Below are positions 57,177-64,000 of a stretch of 64,000 nucleotides of DNA, one piece after another (the first letter of the stretch is position 1; each line of letters begins with the position of its first letter). Source of the DNA: Collibacillus ludicampi (lineage in GTDB: Bacteria > Bacillota > Bacilli > Tumebacillales > BOQE01). Where the stretch lies: positions 2,822,710-2,886,709 of the forward strand of contig NZ_BOQE01000001.1 of NCBI RefSeq assembly GCF_023705585.1, read 5' to 3'. The notes beneath the pieces are model-generated. The model was not told where the DNA came from, did no database searches, and was given only the letters and a program-made list of their open reading frames with translations. A program made the position numbers and the translations under genes.

Positions 57177-59312
57177 TTAATGATGTTTTATAGGTAAAAT
57201 TATATTTACAGTAGTGCCTTCATTTATTTTACTTTCGATCGTTATTTTTCCGTTATGCGCTTCAATAATTTTATAGCATACCATTAATCCTAAGCCTGTT
57301 CCTTTTTCTTTTGTAGTATAGAAGGGTTCAAACAATTTTATTTGTCTCTCTTCTGGAATACCGCATCCCTGATCAATACAACGGATGAGGATTCTATCAT
57401 TCTGATATTTCATTGCTTGGACTCTGATTTCTCCACCGTTCGCCATCGCCTCAATTGCATTTTTCAGAATATTTATAAATAATTGTTTTATAAGGTTTTC
57501 TTCACACTCTATCAAGGGAATAGAAGGATCAAAATCAACATGGATTTGTACATTGTTTATGATCGCTTGGGTATTCAGCAAGATCGTGATGTTTTGCAAT
57601 ATCTTTAAAAGATCTTTCTTTTGAAAATTTATGATTTGTGGTTTAGCAAGTACTAAAAACTCATTAACAATAAAATTTATTCGATCTAATTCAGATAACA
57701 TGATATCGAAATATATCTTATTATCGTTTGTTTTTGATTGCAACAATTGGAGAAAACCTTTTAAAGAAGTAAGGGGATTCCTAATCTCATGAGCGACACC
57801 TGCAGCTAACTCGCCTACAACAGAAAGTTTATCGGATTTTCGTATGATTTCTTCAGTTTTTACACGTTCAGTAATGTCAAGATACATGCCTATAATCGCT
57901 GGTTTTCCTTCGTAGGTTGTAGTTGAACCGTGTATTTCCAGGTATATTAAGCTTTGATCTTTTTTTATTCCTCGTGCTTGATAACTAATCGAACTCAGTT
58001 GGTTATTCAATTGTTTTGAAATATTTTTTTCAATCAACGGTCGATCTTCTGTCACGAATAAATTCTTTATTTCCATATTGAGAAGTTCTTCTACTGTATA
58101 ACCAAATATTTCGGACATTCGGGGATTGACATACACGAATCGAGCCTCTTGGATAATGTATACACCTACTGGTGCTTTCTCAACTAAACTGCGGTATTTC
58201 GACTCAGCTTCTTTTAGAGCTTCTTCTGCGACTTTACGCGTGGTGATATCAGTCGCAACGCAAAGCATTTGTTTACCGGTTGAAGTATGAAAAGGGATCT
58301 TAATACTTTGTAACCAACGAGTACGTCCCTGCGAATCAATAAATGACTCCTCAGACTTTGATATAGTTTTATTAAATAAAATGACTAATTTTTCATCAAA
58401 CAGTCTTTCTGTCATTTCTTTATTTAAACAAAAATCTTCCTCTTTTTTTCCCACAAGATCCTTAACTGTAGTACCATATGCTGACGCAAATGTAACATTT
58501 GCAAGAGTAATATCACCATCTAAATTTTTGGCATATATAAAGGTAGGACTCATATCGATAATTTGTCGAAGAAAATCCTTTTGTTCTTTCAGGGATACGT
58601 TTATTTTTCTTATTGTTAGTGCTTGCATTCTTATAAACGCTACAAATATAGCAAGAGAATGAATCATGACGGAAATTCCGCTGGAAATCACTATAATGTT
58701 TTTCGACAAATTAAGTATTCCAACTCCATAAGTAATAGCCATGGCCGTTATAAAAAGTATCAGGAAGGTTCGTATGATAGAGTTATAAATTTTTATACTT
58801 ATTATAAAGCTTATTCCGATAATTACAGCAAATGCCATAAGATGTAATTTAAACGCCCAATTCCATTCACCATATAACGGATATAGTATAGTAGTATTCA
58901 TTGTATGAATAGAGTAGAGATTCACTATGCCTTTATGGCTCCAATTAACGGCATATACAAATAGGCTCCACAAGTATAAAAATACAATCAAATGTTTATT
59001 TATTAAGCGACTCCAAATACTTTTTCTGATATGCGGTAATGTCAAATCATTTAGCGCGACGTATGCGATATAGAGTAATGCAGGTGCTTGCATGATTGTT
59101 CCAAAGCGAAACAAACGAAATAAAAAATCTATTGTTTTCACTTGAAAGAATCTTTCGGAAAATAAGACAGACATGTCAATTTGCCATGAACATATTAATA
59201 ACATATAAATAAACAAGGCAAACGTTAATCTGTTTTTTTCAAACAAACAGATCATAGTGATCCCAAGTGTTAATGGAACTGCACTGATCGCCAGCATTAA
59301 TATAAAGGACAT
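57177..59312 (-). CDS. sensor histidine kinase with 7TM and two PAS domains
   Basis: 711 residues. About seven to eight N-terminal hydrophobic helices (residues 1-235) in a HisKA_7TM-like arrangement, then two PAS domains (IDMSPTFIYAKNLDGDITLA; VEKAPVGVYIIQEARFVYVN), a HisKA dimerisation helix with His508 in GELAAGVAHEIRNPLTSL, and HATPase motifs INILKNAIEAM, CIDQGCGIP and KGTGLGLMVCYKII. Overall similar to sporulation kinases (KinB/KinE type). ATG 59312 with GGGGTG upstream is preferred; 59354 is also open. AT-rich compared with the window. It follows the synthase gene by 17 nt. Confidence 0.87.
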   Translation of the reverse strand: MSFILMLAISAVPLTLGITMICLFEKNRLTFALFIYMLLICSWQIDMSVLFSERFFQVKTIDFLFRLFRFGTIMQAPALLYIAYVALNDLTLPHIRKSIWSRLINKHLIVFLYLWSLFVYAVNWSHKGIVNLYSIHTMNTTILYPLYGEWNWAFKLHLMAFAVIIGISFIISIKIYNSIIRTFLILFITAMAITYGVGILNLSKNIIVISSGISVMIHSLAIFVAFIRMQALTIRKINVSLKEQKDFLRQIIDMSPTFIYAKNLDGDITLANVTFASAYGTTVKDLVGKKEEDFCLNKEMTERLFDEKLVILFNKTISKSEESFIDSQGRTRWLQSIKIPFHTSTGKQMLCVATDITTRKVAEEALKEAESKYRSLVEKAPVGVYIIQEARFVYVNPRMSEIFGYTVEELLNMEIKNLFVTEDRPLIEKNISKQLNNQLSSISYQARGIKKDQSLIYLEIHGSTTTYEGKPAIIGMYLDITERVKTEEIIRKSDKLSVVGELAAGVAHEIRNPLTSLKGFLQLLQSKTNDNKIYFDIMLSELDRINFIVNEFLVLAKPQIINFQKKDLLKILQNITILLNTQAIINNVQIHVDFDPSIPLIECEENLIKQLFINILKNAIEAMANGGEIRVQAMKYQNDRILIRCIDQGCGIPEERQIKLFEPFYTTKEKGTGLGLMVCYKIIEAHNGKITIESKINEGTTVNIILPIKHH

Positions 59313-59329
59313 ATATTGGCACCCCAATT

Positions 59330-60514
59330 TTAATATTTTGATAATAATACGCAAGCATTATTCCCACCGTACCCGTGTGAAGTTATAGCTACGTGGGAAA
59401 CTTCACAATAGCGCGTTTGGAATACGATTGGCAAATGTGAGTATCCCTCTCCGGATGATTTAATTGTTGGTGGTATAAATCCATGTTCGATACTTAAAAG
59501 CGATGAGATGATCTGCAAAGCACCAGAAGCACCAAAAGCATGTCCAATCATCCCTTTTATTGAAGTAATAGGGATGGATGTTCCAAATAACGTTTGATGT
59601 GCGATACTGTCGATTCTATCGTTATCTTTTAGACCCAACGCCTGACTGTTTAAATAAGTTGGTGTAATGTCTCCAATTGCATTTTTCAGTGCGGAAATCA
59701 TGGTTTTTCCCGTTCTGTCCATTCCATTAATGGAAACTCCATCATTGTTCGTACTTACAGGATGGATAACCCCTAGTATCGGTGCCTTTCTAGAGACAGC
59801 ATCAACTTCACGTTCTAATATTAATACTCCTGCTCCCTCAGATATGACAAATCCATTATGTTTACTGGAAAAGGGGACACCAGACTGATTGACATCCTTA
59901 TCGATTGGCAGTAAGTTTAGCCTTGCTAAAGAGTAAATGACAATACGAGATAATGGAGTTTCCGCTCCACCAACAATACAAACGTCCGCCTTGTTACTTT
60001 CCAGTAATAATTGCCCCATAAGTACAGCGTCCGTACTAGCTGTACAGCCTGTGCTAAGAGTAAATGCTTGAGGTTTAATACCTAGATGTGCGGCAACAGC
60101 GGAAGAGACGCTGTGCATGTTCACTAATCCGGCAGTCCAATAGGGAAAGTTATCATATGTATCGTTCGTTGTATATGTAATAGACGATTCGAATTCTCGG
60201 TACCCACCGGTAGATGTACCGATAATGACTGCGATACGGCAATCATTTAAATTGTGTAAACCAGCCATCTCTACGGCATCTACAGTTGCCGCGATCGCCA
60301 ATTGGCTCACTCTCGGATATCTATTATATTTTTTTCCAGAAATAATTTCAAAGTTTTCATGTATGACACCACAAACAATGCTCGAATTTTTCGGTCCTAT
60401 CCCCTGAAGCACTTCTTGTGTACATATTCCTTTCTCCAATACCTTTCTGAATTCATCCCTGTTGCTTACTCCGGGTGCTTTCACACCATAACCTGTTATG
60501 ACTATCCGAGTCAA
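59330..60514 (-). CDS. beta-ketoacyl synthase family protein, variant triad
   Basis: 394 residues of the FabF/KAS fold. Nucleophile Cys157 is in LSTGCTASTDAV, Lys320 and His325 in TSIKGMIGHAFGASGAL, and the C-terminus has HGYGGNNACVLL. The position of the first catalytic His (NAHGTST in FabF) reads NSQALGL, so Gln291 replaces His. Cys-Gln-His is not the standard condensing triad, so decarboxylating activity may be lost or changed. No ACP, reductase or other fatty-acid gene is near. The only partner is the downstream kinase. AT-rich. ATG 60514 with GGAGGGATATGT upstream. Confidence 0.85.
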   Translation of the reverse strand: MTRIVITGYGVKAPGVSNRDEFRKVLEKGICTQEVLQGIGPKNSSIVCGVIHENFEIISGKKYNRYPRVSQLAIAATVDAVEMAGLHNLNDCRIAVIIGTSTGGYREFESSITYTTNDTYDNFPYWTAGLVNMHSVSSAVAAHLGIKPQAFTLSTGCTASTDAVLMGQLLLESNKADVCIVGGAETPLSRIVIYSLARLNLLPIDKDVNQSGVPFSSKHNGFVISEGAGVLILEREVDAVSRKAPILGVIHPVSTNNDGVSINGMDRTGKTMISALKNAIGDITPTYLNSQALGLKDNDRIDSIAHQTLFGTSIPITSIKGMIGHAFGASGALQIISSLLSIEHGFIPPTIKSSGEGYSHLPIVFQTRYCEVSHVAITSHGYGGNNACVLLSKY

Positions 60515-60590
60515 TACATATCCCTCCGAACAGGAATTAAACTGTAAGGTAATATATACATAGAATTAATACAGAGCCAGTAAATTAAAT

Positions 60591-60902
60591 TTATGAGGCA
60601 ATTTTGAATAACAAAAATCCGCCACTCATAGGTAAGATGTAAGTACGAACAAACATCACCACGAAAGACGGATATGGATTGATTTTACCACTAAGTTCCA
60701 CCAAAGAGAATCCTTTTATTGTATGATTTTCTCGTATTGGATATTTCATCTTATTGAAAAACTCCCATACACTTTCATGAACCGAAGTGGGTTTTCTTCC
60801 AATCAGTATTTGTGATGATAGGGAGATTCGTGCCGAAACTTTCTTATCCTTAGTAAATGAAGTCTTGACTTTCGCGAAATTTTTCCATCGCTTTTTCGCC
60901 AA
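60591..60902 (-). CDS. hypothetical protein, 103 aa (uncertain)
   Basis: Not recognised. The frame starts TTG 60902 without a clear ribosome site. It reads KRWKNFAKVKTSFTKDKKVS, VWEFFNKMKYPIRENHTIKG and a hydrophobic C-terminus (PSFVVMFVRTYILPMSGGFLL). Basic N-terminus, possible membrane tail. Base composition is like the adjoining AT-rich genes. It may be a remnant. Confidence 0.35.
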   Translation of the reverse strand: MAKKRWKNFAKVKTSFTKDKKVSARISLSSQILIGRKPTSVHESVWEFFNKMKYPIRENHTIKGFSLVELSGKINPYPSFVVMFVRTYILPMSGGFLLFKIAS

Positions 60903-60973
60903 TTTTTCATGAGCGTCTGTTCAGAAGGCGAACTTTTCTTTTGCTCAGGTTATTAGCCGTTTCAAGAAATGAC

Positions 60974-61018
60974 ATCCCCCGATAACATATAATATCTTGA
61001 TTTTGAGGGGTGAAGACA
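60974..61018 (+). promoter_or_regulatory. putative sporulation promoter of yjcZ-like gene 1
   Basis: CATATAATA (60986-60994) resembles the -10 box CATAnnnTA of sigma-E/K promoters. The block GATAACATATA..ATCTTGATTTT..GGGGTGAAGACAATG is repeated almost exactly before the second paralogue at 63818, which supports function. No clear -35. Confidence 0.4.
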
Positions 61019-61138
61019 ATGTTTGGATCTTTTACTCGTTGGGCTATTGTATTTCTTATCATCTTCGTCTTGTTCATCTTACTCGTTCCTGGTTATGGCG
61101 GTGCAGGCTATGGAGCTGCAGGTGCAGGAGGTTATTGA
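61019..61138 (+). CDS. YjcZ-family sporulation protein, 39 aa
   Basis: MFGSFTRWAIVFLIIFVLFI, then LLVPGYGGAGYGAAGAGGY: one membrane helix followed by a Gly/Ala/Tyr tail, the mark of the YjcZ family of tiny sporulation/spore-coat proteins (SscA-like). GAGGGG precedes ATG 61019. A paralogue with a Cys-containing tail lies at 63818. Followed by a terminator. Confidence 0.85.
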   Translation: MFGSFTRWAIVFLIIFVLFILLVPGYGGAGYGAAGAGGY

Positions 61139-61169
61139 TAAGAGCAGTCAACACAGCCCGTCGTTTAAG

Positions 61170-61198
61170 ACCGTCTGATTTATCAGGCGGTTTTTTTT
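61170..61198 (+). terminator. terminator after yjcZ-like gene 1
   Basis: ACCGTCTGA (61170-61178), loop TTTA, TCAGGCGGT (61183-61191), then TTTTTTT. A similar hairpin ends the second paralogue. Confidence 0.88.
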
Positions 61199-61354
61199 AT
61201 GGATCACGAATACAAAGTGAGGTCAGGTTCGTCAAATCACGGTCGGTATTCACAGCCGGTAAAGAGCCGTGCATGCGTGTAGGGGAGAAGGGATGGGGGA
61301 AAGCAAAACTGTAGTAGGATGATTTTACAAAAATACATAGGACTGAATTTGACG

Positions 61355-61398
61355 ATTGGATCCCCTTGCGAAATCACTGCTAGATTTGGGGATCCAAT
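61355..61398. repeat. 11-bp perfect inverted repeat around a gene end
   Basis: ATTGGATCCCC (61355-61365) / GGGGATCCAAT (61388-61398). The right arm lies within the last codons of the minus-strand 110-aa gene and its stop is in the loop. It may be a terminator without a T-run or an mRNA-end structure. Confidence 0.6.
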
Positions 61399-61712
61399 AT
61401 ATGCTCCAACATTCCGATCGCCTCCGCTTCAAGCATCGGCAACATGTAAGGTACCTCTTTGATCAAACCTTTCTCTTTAAACTTCACGACTACATCCCAG
61501 TTGCGCCATTCCTTTTCAATGATGAAGATCGCGTTGCTATGTAATTGCCGCCTGACTGTAACCATCTCTTCTGAGATCCTCTTATGCAACGTCTCGAACA
61601 TACTGCTCGCCCAGGATTGAGACGCTTTGATCTCTCGCTCAATCAATTTCAACATAAGCTCACGAAGCAACAGCTCGCGTATCAATGCAGTCGCACGTGC
61701 TTTGTTCATCAT
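61380..61712 (-). CDS. hypothetical helical protein, 110 aa
   Basis: Not recognised. Start ATG 61712 (or 61709) after GTAGGTGAT. The frame is open to 61754. Highly helical (NKARATALIRELLLRELMLKLIEREIKASQSWASSMFETL...) and charged, ending MLPMLEAEAIGMLEHILDPQI. Overlaps the inverted repeat at its 3' end. Lies between the YjcZ paralogues. Confidence 0.55.
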   Translation of the reverse strand: MMNKARATALIRELLLRELMLKLIEREIKASQSWASSMFETLHKRISEEMVTVRRQLHSNAIFIIEKEWRNWDVVVKFKEKGLIKEVPYMLPMLEAEAIGMLEHILDPQI

Positions 61713-61808
61713 ATCACCTACAACGAGAACGTATGTTCCTATTGTACTCATCATACGAGCAGGATTACATAGAAATTTTTACCAATTTAATAATGGTACG
61801 AAAACAAG

Positions 61809-61841
61809 AAACCGCCTCGTCACTCAGGGCGGTTTCTTATT
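61809..61841. terminator. orphan terminator hairpin
   Basis: AAACCGCC (61809-61816) pairs with GGCGGTTT (61828-61835), then CTTATT. No clear gene ends here on either strand. Confidence 0.55.
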
Positions 61842-61966
61842 CCTCAACCAATTGTTCATCATACATATTATTTAACCGATCTGATGCACTCACTGAATCA
61901 TTCTTCGTCCACACATTGGAATCACCAAATTCATTATAGCGGGTTTTATTTGCGAGTTCGAATGGA

Positions 61967-61991
61967 TATAATAAATACGAACATGAGTTCG
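61967..61991 (+). promoter_or_regulatory. promoter -10 box and LexA/DinR-type SOS operator
   Basis: TATAAT (61967-61972) is followed by CGAACATGAGTTCG (61978-61991), which matches the Bacillus LexA consensus CGAACRNRYGTTYG at all but one position. It lies 17 nt before the start of the WYL/YolD-like gene. The -35 is weak. Confidence 0.65.
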
Positions 61992-62007
61992 CATTTGAGG
62001 TGGTATC

Positions 62008-62226
62008 ATGCTGAAGGACTTGGAGCGCTATCTTGATACCGGGGCTCTCGTTGACATCATCTACATGGATCGTAACGAGCAATTTACCAAACGGACTGTT
62101 AAACTGAAGGAGATCAGTGGGGAACACGTGAAGGCATACTGTTATCAGAGACATGCGAACCGGATGTTTAAGATCGACAAAATCCTTGCGGCCATTCCGG
62201 CAAGAAAAAATAAGCCCCGGTTCTGA
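62008..62226 (+). CDS. WYL/YolD-like small protein
   Basis: 72 residues: DTGALVDIIYMDRNEQFTKRTVKLKEISGEHVKAYCYQRHANRMFKIDKI in two parts resembles a short WYL-type beta-domain, as in YolD-like proteins that precede UvrX/DinB-type polymerases. GAGGTGG precedes ATG 62008. The SOS box upstream supports a DNA-damage link. No polymerase gene follows. The family assignment is by pattern only. Confidence 0.6.
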   Translation: MLKDLERYLDTGALVDIIYMDRNEQFTKRTVKLKEISGEHVKAYCYQRHANRMFKIDKILAAIPARKNKPRF

Positions 62227-62375
62227 GCCACTGGGAGCAGATTCTGCGGAATCTGAGCGAGATCATCAAAGCGGCCGTTCCGCACGGTCATCTGTATGCC
62301 GGCAGTAAAAAGGCGAACCGGGGCATGGCGGGAAGAGATCGTACTTTTTTAGTTGCTTATAATGACATTTTATAA
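62223..62375 (+). pseudogene. coding-like remnant downstream of the WYL-like gene
   Basis: From 62223 a frame without a normal start runs to TAA 62373-62375: LSHWEQILRNLSEIIKAAVP, then HGHLYAGSKKANRGMAGRDR and [10 protein letters not shown]. The composition is protein-like and GC-richer than the surroundings. It overlaps the last codons of the convergent dehydrogenase. It may be the truncated end of a lost gene. Confidence 0.35.
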
Positions 62376-63520
62376 ATCTCCAAGATGTCTTCCTTGTTCA
62401 ATCGCTTAAACCTTCCGACTTCTCCTCTCGCCAACGCTTTCTCAGCCAGTACTTCGAGTTGTGAATCATCAATGTTATAATCAGCTAAGCGGGATGGAGC
62501 CCCGAGGCTGTTCCAGAATGCACGAAGCTTTTCGATCCCTTCTAATGCAATCTCATGATCCGATTTTCTTTCGGGGTTCACATCAAAGACGCGAATCGCT
62601 AACTGCTTAAACCGATCAACATTTTCCTCCAAACAATATTTCATCCAGTTCGGAAATAAGATAGCCAGTCCTCCCCCATGTGGGATGTCATAAACAGCGG
62701 AAACCGCATGTTCAATCTGATGAGTCCCCCAGTCGCCATCGAATCCCATGTCGAGTATTCCGTTCAATGCCATGGTACCGCAGTACAATATGGTTTCCCG
62801 ATGTTCATAATGATCAAAATCCTCTATAAGCTTCGGAGCGGTTTCGATCACCGTTTTCAAAATCGATTCACACATCCGGTCTTGCAGCGGTGTATTGGGG
62901 ACATGATGAAAATACTGCTCAAACACGTGTGACATGATATCAACGATTCCATAAACCGTATGATCTTTAGGTACGGTAAACGTATGAACCGGATCGAGAA
63001 TCGAAAACTTGGGGTAAACCAGAGGACTTCCCCAACCATATTTCTCCTTTGTTTCCCAATTGGTAATCACGGATCCTGAATTCATCTCGGAACCGGTTGC
63101 AGCTAAGGTCAGAACCGTTCCAAAAGGCAATGCATCTGTTGGCGTTACTTTTCGAGTGATAATATCCCATACATCGCCCTCATACTTTGCACCAATAGTA
63201 ATCGCCTTGGTGCAGTCAATAACGCTACCACCACCTACAGCGAGCAAAAACTCAATTCCTTCCGCTTTACATATGTCAACTCCTTTATGTACGGTGGATA
63301 AGCGGGGATTCGGCTCCACACCAGGCAATTCATAAACAGTTGCATCGATATCCTGTAATATTCTCATGACATTGTCATAAATTCCATTGCGTTTGATGCT
63401 TCCGCCACCATAAACAAGTAAAATTTTCTTCCCAAAAGGAGGAATTTCTGTGCGAAGCTGCTCAAGTTGCCCTTCTCCAAAAATAAGTTTTGTTGGATTG
63501 TGAAAAGTAAAAGGATTCAT
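62357..63520 (-). CDS. iron-containing alcohol dehydrogenase (YugJ/Bdh-like)
   Basis: 387 residues of the group III metal-dependent ADH family. Motifs: [64 protein letters not shown], and the metal-binding [32 protein letters not shown]. Likely an NADH/NADPH-dependent butanol or aldehyde reductase. AAGGAGAG precedes ATG 63520. Between the two YjcZ genes. Confidence 0.9.
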   Translation of the reverse strand: MNPFTFHNPTKLIFGEGQLEQLRTEIPPFGKKILLVYGGGSIKRNGIYDNVMRILQDIDATVYELPGVEPNPRLSTVHKGVDICKAEGIEFLLAVGGGSVIDCTKAITIGAKYEGDVWDIITRKVTPTDALPFGTVLTLAATGSEMNSGSVITNWETKEKYGWGSPLVYPKFSILDPVHTFTVPKDHTVYGIVDIMSHVFEQYFHHVPNTPLQDRMCESILKTVIETAPKLIEDFDHYEHRETILYCGTMALNGILDMGFDGDWGTHQIEHAVSAVYDIPHGGGLAILFPNWMKYCLEENVDRFKQLAIRVFDVNPERKSDHEIALEGIEKLRAFWNSLGAPSRLADYNIDDSQLEVLAEKALARGEVGRFKRLNKEDILEIYKMSL

Positions 63521-63817
63521 CAGGATCTCTCCTTCTTAGTATTTCTTACGCTGATTACCGCTCATTTAGGATGCGGTTACAGTCATTGCTCTAATAAACA
63601 TATAATAATGTTATGACACATAAAAGAGGCACTATTTCTTCGCAAATTACCTGAAGGAAATATTAGAATGGTAAAATGCTGGCAAATCGCTCGCAGGCAA
63701 CTCTCATAGGACAACTGGAAACAGGCGGATTTTCACTTTTAATATTGGATAAAAGCCGTTTCACAAATCCACATCTTTCGATAACATATAACATCTTGAT
63801 TTTAAGGGGTGAAGACA

Positions 63818-63949
63818 ATGGACGGCACATTCGGATACTTTACACGTTGGGCGATTGTTTTTCTTATCATCTTCGTCTTGTTCTTCTTACTTGTTCCTGG
63901 TTATGGCGGTGCAGGCTATGGAGCTGGCGCAGGAGCCTGCGGTTGTTAA
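63818..63949 (+). CDS. YjcZ-family sporulation protein, 43 aa
   Basis: Paralogue of the 61019 gene: MDGTFGYFTRWAIVFLIIFV, then LFFLLVPGYGGAGYGAGAGACGC. Same membrane helix and Gly-rich tail, but ending in two Cys. AAGGGG precedes ATG 63818. The upstream ~60 bp (CCGTTTCA..CATC....GATAACATATA..ATCTTGATTTT) and the terminator type are shared, so gene and control region duplicated together. Confidence 0.85.
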   Translation: MDGTFGYFTRWAIVFLIIFVLFFLLVPGYGGAGYGAGAGACGC

Positions 63950-63974
63950 GGATCATTGACTCGAGGTAACAAAT

Positions 63975-64000
63975 GACCGTCTGATTACCAGGCGGTCTTT
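63975..64000 (+). terminator. terminator after yjcZ-like gene 2 (reaches window end)
   Basis: GACCGTCTG (63975-63983) pairs with CAGGCGGTC (63989-63997), then TTT at the edge. Confidence 0.8.

Noticed and set aside
61200-61310. GC-richer stretch with AGAGCCGTGCATGCG, resembling part of a group II intron
   Set aside because: Only a short resemblance. No reverse transcriptase, no domain V hairpin seen.
61837-62154. Minus-strand frame of 105 codons
   Set aside because: Overlaps the WYL-like gene, which has a ribosome site and SOS promoter. The minus frame lacks a start signal.

Overview
The window is a chromosomal stretch of a low-to-moderate-GC, endospore-forming Bacillota (Bacillales-type). 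Evidence: SpoVB, two YjcZ-type tiny sporulation proteins, a SigI/RsgI pair, ComN next to secDF, SLH and stalk-domain surface proteins, strong AGGAGG ribosome sites and frequent GTG/TTG starts. secD and secF are separate genes, unlike the fused secDF of Bacillus subtilis, so the source is probably outside Bacillus sensu stricto (Alicyclobacillus-, Effusibacillus-, Brevibacillus- or Paenibacillus-like). I cannot name the genus.

Layout. 1-18.8 kb is a conserved housekeeping block: end of a CobW-like GTPase, ruvC-ruvA-ruvB, sigI-rsgI, queA-tgt-yajC, a YrzE-like membrane protein, a DUF421 protein, spoVB (minus), comN, secD-secF, recJ-apt-relA-dtd. 18.9-29.4 kb holds pepF, an L,D-transpeptidase lipoprotein, ogt, a HAD phosphatase, an SLH/PrcB protein, a 5'-nucleotidase-like phosphoesterase, a HELTH metalloprotease, and an lctP-type permease divergent from an XRE-cupin regulator. 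29.5-35 kb holds a minus-strand two-component system next to copper genes copCD-ycnI, then a stalk-domain protein. 35-41 kb: a DUF423 protein, a flavoprotein, a glucosaminidase with SH3b and stalk domains, and a DUF4855 protein. 41.2-46.1 kb is a complete pyruvate dehydrogenase operon (pdhABCD). 46-53 kb: small and membrane proteins, ung, a TSUP exporter, speE, a Cys-rich protein and yidD. 53.19-55.64 kb is an IS66 insertion with an 8-bp target duplication and a broken transposase. 55.7-64 kb is accessory and partly AT-rich: a PLD-like lipoprotein, a ketoacyl synthase paired with a 7TM-PAS histidine kinase, two YjcZ paralogues, a short WYL/YolD-like gene behind a LexA-type SOS box, and an iron alcohol dehydrogenase.

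How the parts work together. The first block joins DNA recombination and repair (Ruv, RecJ, plus Ogt and Ung further on), queuosine tRNA modification (QueA, Tgt), protein secretion (YajC, SecD, SecF, later YidD), and the stringent response (RelA). PdhABCD forms the pyruvate-to-acetyl-CoA complex. CopCD and YcnI would handle copper at the cell surface.

The least explained signal is a family of intergenic fold-back repeats (about 7.0, 29.6, 37.5 and 47.5 kb). They are built from a ~48-bp unit carrying GAAGGTCGTCTCGC-like cores in single or doubled inverted arrangement. The second is the ketoacyl synthase whose first catalytic His reads as Gln, co-transcribed with a sensor kinase.
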